Positions 44,059 through 51,579 of a stretch of 64,000 nucleotides of DNA are shown in pieces. The stretch is from Deltaproteobacteria bacterium (lineage in GTDB: Bacteria; Myxococcota; Kuafuiibacteriia; Kuafuiibacteriales; Kuafuiibacteriaceae). How positions within the stretch are numbered: position 1 is the first letter of the stretch; each line of letters opens with the position of its first letter. The notes beneath the pieces were generated by a model, which was given only the letters and a program-made list of their open reading frames with translations, made no database searches and was not told the origin of the DNA. Position numbers and translations under genes: made by a program. The stretch lies in the NCBI GenBank assembly GCA_016713425.1, contig JADJPE010000005.1, positions 6,864,001-6,928,000 of the forward strand, read 5' to 3'.

Positions 44059-44862
44059 TCAGCCTTCGATGTATTTCCAGTCCGTCAGCACGTCGTGCCC
44101 GGTTTCGGTCACCAAGATGGTGTGCTCGAACTGCGCGCTCAAACTTCCATCGGCCGTTCGGACCGTCCAGCCGTCGACCGGGTCGAGCTTGGTCTCGTGG
44201 GAGCCCAGATTGATCATGGGCTCGATCGTAAAGATCATGCCCGGAAGCAGGCGGCGGTTCTCCTTCCCGGGATAGTGCGGAATCTGCGGCTCCTCGTGGA
44301 AGCGCCGCCCAATGCCGTGCCCGACATATTCTCGAACGACCCCATAACCGAACGGCTCAGCGACTTTCTGGATGGCCACCCCAATCTCGCGGATGCGCGC
44401 GTTGGGGCGAACCACCTCGATCCCACGCAAAAGGCAGGTCAAGGTGACCTCGACAAGCTTCTGCACTTCCGGCGCAACCTCACCCACAAGGAACGTCCGC
44501 GAGGTGTCGCCGTGAAATCCGTTGAGCCGAGGCGTCACATCGATGTTCACGATGTCGCCTTCCTTCAGCACATCGGACTTGGACGGGATACCATGACAAA
44601 TGACGTCGTTCACCGATGTGCAGACCGACTTGGGAAATGGGGGGACACCGCGATCCGGGTCAGCCCCGTAGTTCAGCGGCGCCGAGATGGCCCCATGGTC
44701 GTGGGTGAACTCGTGGACGGCGCGATTGATCTCCTCCGTCGAAACCCCTGGCTTCACGAGCGCCCCGGCCATCTTGAGCGTTCGGGCCGCCAAGAGGCTG
44801 GCCTGACGCACGCCTTCGATTTCTTCCTCGCTCTTGATGTGAATTGCACGCACGGCCAGCAT
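44059..44862 (-). CDS. map: Methionine aminopeptidase, type I
   Basis: MetAP removes N-terminal Met from new proteins. All five metal ligands are visible: Asp in NIDVT, Asp in HGDTSRTF, His in YVGHGIGRRFHEEP, Glu in FTIEPMIN and Glu in TILVTE. The 267-aa length is standard. ATG 44862 is chosen by homology; 44886 is an alternative. It is divergent from the unknown protein at 44940. Confidence 0.97.
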   Translation of the reverse strand: MLAVRAIHIKSEEEIEGVRQASLLAARTLKMAGALVKPGVSTEEINRAVHEFTHDHGAISAPLNYGADPDRGVPPFPKSVCTSVNDVICHGIPSKSDVLKEGDIVNIDVTPRLNGFHGDTSRTFLVGEVAPEVQKLVEVTLTCLLRGIEVVRPNARIREIGVAIQKVAEPFGYGVVREYVGHGIGRRFHEEPQIPHYPGKENRRLLPGMIFTIEPMINLGSHETKLDPVDGWTVRTADGSLSAQFEHTILVTETGHDVLTDWKYIEG

Positions 44863-44939
44863 CGTTTCTGACCCGTCAGGTCCCAAACTGCAACACCAAT
44901 CGCCGCCGAGGCCGAAGGTCTGCTAAACTTCCCTCCCGC

Positions 44940-46631
44940 GTGCCAAGAGACGGCCAGCCCGATTCCGCAAAAGCGCGCCCCTCAGTGGAGGACGAAACGC
45001 TGCAGGTTCGCGTCCGAAACAAGAACCCGCTCATCGAACGTCGGCCGAGCCATCGGCAAGATACAGACACTCGAGCGGGCGACGGACCACCAACCCCGTC
45101 GCCATCGCACCTCGACGAGGCCTCGAACACCCTTCCCCCGCCGGACCCCGAAGTACCTACAACCACGCCCGCCCGCGGCGGTCGCGGCGTGGCTGAGCTT
45201 GGGGCCGGGCATAGGGCCGGGCAAAGGGCGGATCCCGGGCCCGACCACGGGGCTGAGCACCGGGCTGAGCACGGGACTGAGGACATTGAAATCGACGAAG
45301 ACGAGACCGTGGTGACCACCCAGAATCCGAACCTCGAGGCCGCCATCCGCACAGCGCTTCGGGGAGAAGAAGCCGTCACCAAGCCCATGCTGCGCGCCCA
45401 TCCGAGTGCCGCCAGCACGCCGATCGACCACCTCAGCAGCCTCCTGATGGAGCGAGAGATGCGCACGCTCCATCTGATCCTGAACGGAGGCTTCGATCAA
45501 CCCGACATGGACGGCGCAAGCTCGCCCAAGCGAGCCCTCGAACATCTGGTGCTCGACCGTCCTTACCAGAACCTCTCGCCGCGCGAACAAGCACTGACCC
45601 TCGGCGCCATCGCGACCCACCCGCGCGACATCGCCACGACCAAAGCCGCGATCGCGATCATGAAGACGGGCGTTCTCGAAGCCCTGCCCACCGAGGCACG
45701 TTCTCGATTCCTGGAGCTCTTCCTCGCCCTCGCATCGGTTCCGCGTGCGCTCCTCGCACGCCTCGGCGCGCGCCGCATCGAGGAGGACACATCAGCGGCC
45801 CTCGCCACCGACACCGAGAACGCATGGATCATCGAGTCGCTTCGAGCGCTCGCCGAGCTTGAGGCGCCCGTGGATCGACCTCGCGGCCCAGGCATCGTGG
45901 GGAGCGACTTCATCACGCAGACCCTCACCCACATCACACAACCCGAGACAATGCCACTCGAGGACGGCTTCGGCGGCCATGTCCTCGCCATCGAATTCGC
46001 GCTCGCGCTCGTCGATCCCGCGGAATACGTGCGTCACGCCGTCGCGGCCGCACGCATGCGGCGGATGACGCCCGACCTCTCATATCCGCACGAGGCCATA
46101 CAGGCACCCGCTTCAACGCCGGCCCTCGACCGAACCCCGGCCAGCGAACCGCCGCTGAGACGCGTATTCCTCACCCTCGCGGCGCATCATCACGCAACCA
46201 TGCCGTCGGAAACGAAGACTCAGAACCGCGATCGCGCGGCCGACATCGAGGCCATCCTTCGCCTCGCCGCCACGGTGTACAACCGCCCCTACGTCGCCCG
46301 AAACGGCGAACAACTCTCGGCCGTCCTTGAGCCGCTCACGCGGACGAGCGCGGGGTTGAGGCTCCGGGCTGAGTCGCGTCCCCGCGCGCCGGTCTTCATC
46401 GCGATCGAACACCGTCGGGGTGAGCGACTCTTCCTCGTCGACCACATCGACGACACCCACTTGTTCCTGCGCGCCCCCCACGGCCGGAGTTCCAAGCGTG
46501 AAGGGGCTACACGCGAAGCACCGCGGCGCGAAGTCGTCGACCCCGCTTTGGGACTCGAACGCATTCCGCTCGTAATGGCCAAGCAATGGGCGGCCTACGT
46601 CATCACGCCTGCGGTCCCACCCAGATCGTGA
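44940..46631 (+). CDS. Uncharacterised protein with disordered N-terminus, about 560 aa
   Basis: I do not recognise a family. GTG 44940 or 44985 is the likely start; the longer open frame overlaps map. The first 130 residues are Pro/Gly/Arg-rich and disordered, with AEHRAEHGTED-type repeats. From about 145 on the chain is helical and soluble (LEAAIRTALRGEEAV, YQNLSPREQALTLGAIATH, GFGGHVLAIEFALALVDPAEY), and the end is beta-like (RLFLVDHIDDTHLFLR). The acidic stretch EDIEIDEDETVVTTQNP lies between them. No signal peptide or membrane helix is visible. Confidence 0.75.
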   Translation: MPRDGQPDSAKARPSVEDETLQVRVRNKNPLIERRPSHRQDTDTRAGDGPPTPSPSHLDEASNTLPPPDPEVPTTTPARGGRGVAELGAGHRAGQRADPGPDHGAEHRAEHGTEDIEIDEDETVVTTQNPNLEAAIRTALRGEEAVTKPMLRAHPSAASTPIDHLSSLLMEREMRTLHLILNGGFDQPDMDGASSPKRALEHLVLDRPYQNLSPREQALTLGAIATHPRDIATTKAAIAIMKTGVLEALPTEARSRFLELFLALASVPRALLARLGARRIEEDTSAALATDTENAWIIESLRALAELEAPVDRPRGPGIVGSDFITQTLTHITQPETMPLEDGFGGHVLAIEFALALVDPAEYVRHAVAAARMRRMTPDLSYPHEAIQAPASTPALDRTPASEPPLRRVFLTLAAHHHATMPSETKTQNRDRAADIEAILRLAATVYNRPYVARNGEQLSAVLEPLTRTSAGLRLRAESRPRAPVFIAIEHRRGERLFLVDHIDDTHLFLRAPHGRSSKREGATREAPRREVVDPALGLERIPLVMAKQWAAYVITPAVPPRS

Positions 46632-46726
46632 GCCATCCCCAAGTCGTGCTCGGGGACCATGTCTGCGTCCTGATCTCGCGAACAGGTGAGCGCCCCATGA
46701 GCAATGAGCAATGCCCACCGCGACCC

Positions 46727-47641
46727 TCAAACTCGATGGCCTCCAGCCACGCCATCATAGAAAGCGCCCCAACCGGTCGCCCAAACGACGCTCGAAGGCA
46801 CGAACGCAACCTGACTCAAAAGAGAGCTCATCGCTTGCGCCCGAAGGGCGTCGTCGGGACCGGGGAGCCATGCCAAAAGAGCAGCCGTGACCGCGCCAAA
46901 GAACAACGCAATCGAGAGAAGGACGAGACAGACCAACGCGCCGACGCCCGCGTGGCCAGCCATACATCGTGCGCTTTCTCGCAACGCGCCGAACGCACCC
47001 TCGTCCTCGATCGCGAGCACAGCCATCGCGAGCGCGCGGCGCACCATGAATCGAAAACCAAGCGCGCCGCTCAGCAACCCCGCCGCGATCGCGACGAGAA
47101 CCGTCACGACCGGGAGGCGCTCCGAGCTCCGGGCGAACACGCCGAGCTCAACCAATCCTCCGTGTACGCCCCATGCGATCGCGAAAGGTGCGCACATCGC
47201 AACGACTGTCACCGAAGCGAGAATCGCTCCCAGAGCGAGGGCACGCGTCGCCAGCTGGCGAGCATCCCCGGCCACCGACCCGATTGAAATCGATGCGCGT
47301 GGGTCGCGCTGTCGAACCACGGTGCACGTCACGACAACCATACCGACTGTCCCGAGGAGCAGGTTGTTGAGGGTGGCGAGGATAGGCAGCGCGAGGAGAC
47401 GGAGGAGCGCCGACACCGGACCCGGCACAGCGGCGGAAAGCGCCTCGAAGGGCGCGAGGACGGACGCAACAATGAGGCTCGAATCGAGGGCAACGAGCCC
47501 CAAGAACAGGATCGAAGGCAGCACCGTGAACGCTTGGATCCCGAGGAACCACGGGAGCCCATGAAGCGCGCGTCGCAGGGCTTCGTCGACGATCCCAAAC
47601 ACTCGCAAAGGACGAGGACCAAGGCCGGGAGGTGTACCCAT
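46727..47641 (-). CDS. Polytopic membrane protein of unknown function
   Basis: The 304-aa protein starts MGTPPGLG at 47641, or 12 bp earlier at 47653. Hydrophobic segments are visible near FTVLPSILFLGLVALD, LPILATLNNLLLGTVGMVVV, ALALGAILASVTVVAMC, VLVAIAAGLLSGALGF, LVCLVLLSIALFFGAVTAALLAWL and SVVWATGWGAF, giving about six helices. The region between helices 4 and 5 has RRALAMAVLAIEDEGAFGALRESARCM, an amphipathic loop seen in glycerophosphoryl-diester phosphodiesterase-type membrane domains. It is divergent from acs. Confidence 0.8.
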   Translation of the reverse strand: MGTPPGLGPRPLRVFGIVDEALRRALHGLPWFLGIQAFTVLPSILFLGLVALDSSLIVASVLAPFEALSAAVPGPVSALLRLLALPILATLNNLLLGTVGMVVVTCTVVRQRDPRASISIGSVAGDARQLATRALALGAILASVTVVAMCAPFAIAWGVHGGLVELGVFARSSERLPVVTVLVAIAAGLLSGALGFRFMVRRALAMAVLAIEDEGAFGALRESARCMAGHAGVGALVCLVLLSIALFFGAVTAALLAWLPGPDDALRAQAMSSLLSQVAFVPSSVVWATGWGAFYDGVAGGHRV

Positions 47642-47690
47642 GCCGCAAAGCATAGACGCTCGAGCACACGAAGTCGCGCGATCTCGCGAT

Positions 47691-47719
47691 TTGACAGTGC
47701 TTCCCAAAGCCACTACTCG
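47691..47719 (+). promoter_or_regulatory. Sigma-70-like promoter candidate upstream of acs
   Basis: A perfect TTGACA at 47691-47696 is followed after 17 bp by TACTCG at 47714-47719. Transcription from it would start within a few bases of the acs ATG at 47729, so the mRNA would be nearly leaderless. The -10 match is weak. Confidence 0.35.
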
Positions 47720-47728
47720 ATCGAGTGC

Positions 47729-49693
47729 ATGTCGAATCCGGTCGGAGATCCAAAGACGCCAAAGACGCCCGAGACACCTGAAACACCTGAAACACCGAAG
47801 AAGCTCAGACGCACCGACGTTTTTCACCCGCCGTCTTCCATCGTCGACCAAGCCAACGTGAAAGACTACGAGACGCTCTACGCGCGTTCGATCGCCGATC
47901 GAGAAGGATTCTGGGCGGAGGAAGCGCAACGTCTCAGTTGGTATGAACCATGGACGAAGGTCCTCGACGCGAGCCACAGGCCTTTCTTCAAGTGGTTCAC
48001 GGGCGCGAAAACCAACATCGTCTTGAATGCGATCGATCGTCATCTCAAGACGCCGAACCGCAACAAGCTCGCGATCATCTGGGAAGGTGAGCCGGGCGAT
48101 CTACGGACCTTCTCGTATCACGCGCTCAATCGCGAGGTCAGCAAGGTCGCCAACGTTCTCAAGGCGATGGGCGCTCGGCGCGGCGAGATCGTGACGATCT
48201 ACATGCCTCAAATCCCCGAGTTGGTGATCTCCATGCTCGCGTGCGCCAAGATTGGCGCGGTCCACAGCGTGGTCTACGGGGGATTCAGCGTCGAGGCTCT
48301 CGCCGACCGCATCCAGGACGCAAAGAGCCGAATTCTCCTGACGGCCGACGGCGGTTTTCGGCGTGGTGCGTCGACATCGCTCAAGGAGATCGCAAACGCC
48401 GCGATGGCACGCTCACCCTCCATCGAGGTATGCATCACCGTTCGTCGCACGGGCACGGAATGTTTCATGGAGAGCGATCGCGACTTCTGGTGGCACGATC
48501 TCATGGCCATGCCCATCGCAAGCCCGCGCTGCGAGACCGAGGTCATGGATGCCGAAGATCCGCTCTTCATCCTCTACACCTCGGGCACGACGGGCAAACC
48601 TAAAGGGCTCGTGCACACCCACGGCGGGTACAGCGTCTACACGGCCACGACGCACCGCATGGTCTTCGACATCAAACCCGATGATCGCTGGTGGTGCGCG
48701 GCCGACCCGGGATGGATCACCGGCCACAGCTACATCGCCTATGGGCCGCTCATCAACGGCACCACCATCATGATGTATGAAGGGGCGCCCAATCATCCGT
48801 ACCCCAACCGCTGGTGGCAGATGATTGAGAAATATGGGGTCAACATCCTCTACACTTCGCCGACGGCAATCCGCGGCCTCATGCGATTCGGCAACTCATG
48901 GTCCGCAAAGCATGACTTGAGCTGTCTTCGTCTTCTGGGTTCGGTCGGCGAACCGATCAATCCCGAGGCTTGGCGCTGGTATCACGAGGTGATCGGTCAA
49001 GGCCGCTGCCCCATCATGGACACTTGGTGGCAAACGGAGACCGGTGGCTTCATGATCTCCCCTCTCCCGATCATGCCGCTTCGTCCCGGGTCCGCAGCAA
49101 AGCCCTTCTTCTCCATCGAAGCAGCCGTCGTCGACGACAGTGGACGGGACGTCGCACCTGGAGAGGAGGGCAAGCTCGTCATCAAAGCGCCGTGGCCCGG
49201 CATGGCACGCACGATTCACGGCGATCCCGATCGCTACGTCGAAACCTATTGGAAGGACTACGGCGCGCAGGGCTGGTACAAAGCGGGCGACTCGGCGCGA
49301 ATCGACGAAGATGGATACTTCTGGATCATTGGCCGCATCGACGATGTCATCAAGGTGAGTGGATACCGACTCGGTACCGCCGAGATCGAGAGCGCGCTCG
49401 TCAGTCATCCGCGCGTCGCCGAAGCAGCCGCAATCGGTCTACCTCACGAGCTCAAGGGCAACGCAATCCACACGTTCGTGATCTTGCGACACGGAGAGGA
49501 ACCAAGCCCGGAGCTCGCCTCGGTGCTCAAGGACCACGTCAGCCACGAGATGGGCCCCATCGCACGGCCCGAGTCTTTGACGTTCGTCGACGCACTCCCC
49601 AAGACACGCAGCGGAAAGATCATGCGGCGTGTTCTGAAGGCGCGCGCGCTCGGGCAAGACACCGGCGACCTGAGCACTCTGGAGGAAAGCTGA
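47729..49693 (+). CDS. acs: Acetyl-CoA synthetase (AMP-forming)
   Basis: Acs activates acetate to acetyl-CoA through acetyl-AMP. The 654-aa protein has the ANL-family signatures YTSGTTGKPKG, TWWQTETGG, WYKAGDSARIDEDGYFWIIGRIDD, and the regulatory and catalytic Lys in PKTRSGKIMRR near residue 629. WWCAADPGWITGHSY is typical of Acs rather than propionate enzymes. ATG 47729 starts with a Pro/Thr/Lys repeat (KTPKTPETPETPETPKK) encoded by 9-bp units, before homology at about residue 28. Lysine acetylation control of such enzymes is known. Its 3' end is antisense to the next gene for 74 bp. Confidence 0.96.
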   Translation: MSNPVGDPKTPKTPETPETPETPKKLRRTDVFHPPSSIVDQANVKDYETLYARSIADREGFWAEEAQRLSWYEPWTKVLDASHRPFFKWFTGAKTNIVLNAIDRHLKTPNRNKLAIIWEGEPGDLRTFSYHALNREVSKVANVLKAMGARRGEIVTIYMPQIPELVISMLACAKIGAVHSVVYGGFSVEALADRIQDAKSRILLTADGGFRRGASTSLKEIANAAMARSPSIEVCITVRRTGTECFMESDRDFWWHDLMAMPIASPRCETEVMDAEDPLFILYTSGTTGKPKGLVHTHGGYSVYTATTHRMVFDIKPDDRWWCAADPGWITGHSYIAYGPLINGTTIMMYEGAPNHPYPNRWWQMIEKYGVNILYTSPTAIRGLMRFGNSWSAKHDLSCLRLLGSVGEPINPEAWRWYHEVIGQGRCPIMDTWWQTETGGFMISPLPIMPLRPGSAAKPFFSIEAAVVDDSGRDVAPGEEGKLVIKAPWPGMARTIHGDPDRYVETYWKDYGAQGWYKAGDSARIDEDGYFWIIGRIDDVIKVSGYRLGTAEIESALVSHPRVAEAAAIGLPHELKGNAIHTFVILRHGEEPSPELASVLKDHVSHEMGPIARPESLTFVDALPKTRSGKIMRRVLKARALGQDTGDLSTLEES

Positions 49694-50174
49694 TCGCTCG
49701 GCCCCTCCCCCGCAATCCGAATCGCGACGCGCGCCCACCGCTCGATGTGCGAACCGGGCGACGATCGGTCGCGATCTCGCGCAAGTCTTCGCGCGGCCGC
49801 GGCGGATCGATATCCGGTGGGGCGACAGCCACGCCCACCGCATGAGCATGGCCCTCCGCCGTCCGAACTTCGCCCGTCGTCAATGCGCTCACATCGGCAC
49901 CCGCCGTCCCATCAACGCACCTTCGATTGCGTCGCCAAACGCCGATCAACGTCCCAAGCGCAGCCCCCAGTGCCAACGCGCCTGCCCCCGCAAGGCCTAA
50001 GGTTTCGGCACGTTGCAGAAGAGTTCCCCAAAGGACAAGAGAGCCAAAGGTGATAAAACCCGACATCACCGCCGCCCGCAAGCGATCGCCCTTCGCGATG
50101 CTCGCCACGTACCTCGTTTGCAGGAGATCGATGACGAGTCCACCCGCGAAGATGATCAACAAAGTTCCCAACAT
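49620..50174 (-). CDS. Small membrane protein with long basic C-terminal tail
   Basis: The 184-aa protein has three hydrophobic segments in its first 80 residues (MLGTLLIIFAGGLVIDLLQTRY, VMSGFITFGSLVLWGTLL, AGALALGAALGTLIGVW), resembling small unannotated membrane proteins of about 90 aa. The tail from about residue 85 is Arg/Pro/Gly-rich and overlaps acs antisense, so it may be an accidental extension. No function is assigned. Confidence 0.55.
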   Translation of the reverse strand: MLGTLLIIFAGGLVIDLLQTRYVASIAKGDRLRAAVMSGFITFGSLVLWGTLLQRAETLGLAGAGALALGAALGTLIGVWRRNRRCVDGTAGADVSALTTGEVRTAEGHAHAVGVAVAPPDIDPPRPREDLREIATDRRPVRTSSGGRASRFGLRGRGRAISFPPECSGRRCLARARAPSEHAA

Positions 50175-50381
50175 GACGTCTCCACCGGCGAGGAAGCGAC
50201 GTCGTCGGGGCCGGCTACCCGCTCAACATCGGCAACAACGGCTCTCTTGTTGGTTCTGGAGGTTCTGCTTCGTCCATTTCAGATAGCGCTCCTCTGCGCC
50301 GCAGTCCCTTCAGGCTGAGCCGAGCGCCAGGCTCCGTCAAGAAGAGCAAACCTTGATGGGAAAACGGGGAAAACCTCAGCC

Positions 50382-50428
50382 TAGCCAAACGCTTGCCCAT
50401 CAGCTTAGCCAGACGCTTGCCCATCAGC
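50382..50428 (+). repeat. Direct repeat, two 23-bp copies (24-bp spacing)
   Basis: TAGCCAAACGCTTGCCCATC followed by AGC is repeated at 50406 with one A to G change. It lies upstream of the flagellin gene and has no coding role that I can see. It might be a regulator-binding pair or a minisatellite. Confidence 0.85.
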
Positions 50429-50590
50429 GTAGCGCTTGAGCAAAGCCCCGACGTCTCCGCGCGAACCCAAGAACCACGGCCATCCTGCGGCCTCGGACCG
50501 CGATCGCGCGCAGCGGTCCGAATTCCCTGTCCGTATATGTACGCAGCCGGAGAGGCGGGCCGACACGACTGAAGGCCGCAATGGTTCGCG

Positions 50591-50616
50591 TTCATGTTGA
50601 GGCCTCAAGCCGATCA
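50591..50616 (+). promoter_or_regulatory. Possible sigma-28 (FliA) promoter for flagellin
   Basis: GCCGATCA at 50609-50616 matches the sigma-28 -10 consensus GCCGATAA at seven of eight positions. The upstream TTCATGTT resembles the -35 only weakly. It would give a leader of about 65 nt before the flagellin ATG. Confidence 0.3.
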
Positions 50617-50686
50617 TGAACTCGGTCGAGCTATGAATGCGAGTGAGCGCCAAGACGGCGCTCAGGCACCCGACACGGAGGTTCTC

Positions 50687-51511
50687 ATGGCTCTTTATAT
50701 CAACACCAATCCGGCATCACTCGGCGCTCAGCGCAACTTGGGTTTGTCGCAGAGAAATTTGACCAGCAACGTCTCTCGTCTGTCGTCGGGTCAGCGCATC
50801 ACGGTCGCCGCTGACGACGCGGCAGGTCTTGGCATTAGTGAGAAGCTCAAGGCCCAGATTCGTGGTCTCGCGCAGGCTCAACGAAATGCGAACGACGGCA
50901 TCTCGATGTCGCAACTGGCGGAAGGCGCGATGAACGAGCAGGCCGGCATTCTGGTCCGCCTTCGTGAGCTGGCGGTCCAAAGTGCAAACGGTACGCTGGG
51001 CACCGACGAACGAGGCTTCGTCTCGACAGAAGCGGGGGAGCTGACGAGTGAGTTGGACCGGATCTCGACCGTCACCGAGTTCAACGGAGTTCGCATGCTC
51101 GGTGCGGACGCGGGCGATATCGATATGCAGGTCGGTATCCGAGGAACAGCGGACGACACGATTACGATGACCTTTGCGCCGACCGACTCGGCGACACTCG
51201 GCGTCGATGCGCTGGATCTCGATACACAAGTCGGTGCGACGGCGGCGCTGGATACGATCGACACGGCGATCAACACACTTTCGACGGCCCGAGCCACTCT
51301 TGGCGCGGCCCAGAACCGCCTAGGCGTAACGGTGAACAATCTTTCGGTCGCCCACGAAAACCTGTCAGCCGCGAATTCTCGTATTCGTGACGTCGATGTC
51401 GCGGAAGAGACGGCCGCCTTGACGAGGAATCAGATTCTCTCCCAGGCGGGTATCGCGGTGTTGGCGCAGGCCAATCAGCTCCCGTCGGCCGCCCTATCCC
51501 TCCTCCAGTAG
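50687..51511 (+). CDS. fliC: Flagellin (short form)
   Basis: Flagellin polymerises into the flagellar filament. GGAGGT lies 4 nt upstream of the ATG at 50687. The 274-aa protein contains the conserved D0/D1 domains only: LYINTNPASLGAQRNL, SRLSSGQRITVAADDAAGLGISE, QRNANDGISMSQLAEGA at the N-terminus and RATLGAAQNRL, ENLSAANSRIRDVDVAEE, and GIAVLAQANQLP at the C-terminus. The central variable region is very short, so the filament surface would be plain. No other flagellar gene lies in the window. Confidence 0.96.
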   Translation: MALYINTNPASLGAQRNLGLSQRNLTSNVSRLSSGQRITVAADDAAGLGISEKLKAQIRGLAQAQRNANDGISMSQLAEGAMNEQAGILVRLRELAVQSANGTLGTDERGFVSTEAGELTSELDRISTVTEFNGVRMLGADAGDIDMQVGIRGTADDTITMTFAPTDSATLGVDALDLDTQVGATAALDTIDTAINTLSTARATLGAAQNRLGVTVNNLSVAHENLSAANSRIRDVDVAEETAALTRNQILSQAGIAVLAQANQLPSAALSLLQ

Positions 51512-51579
51512 ACGAAGTCATCGGCGGAAGTTGGGCTCCCGGGGAGCCGAGGCCGGCTGGTCGCGGTTGAAAAGCAGGT

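Larger units (their letters stand above)
50175..50686. other. Intergenic region upstream of flagellin
   Basis: This stretch of about 510 bp holds a duplicated 23-bp block (50382-50428) and a possible sigma-28 element near 50609. Short open frames on both strands have no supporting start signals. It is likely the regulatory region of the flagellin gene. Confidence 0.5.

Noticed and set aside
50215..50595. 126-aa minus-strand frame upstream of flagellin
   Set aside because: Low-complexity composition and a duplicated block within it suggest non-coding DNA.
51533..51549. GGCTCC/GGAGCC inverted repeat after flagellin as a terminator
   Set aside because: The loop is only about 3 nt, and no T-tract follows on either strand.
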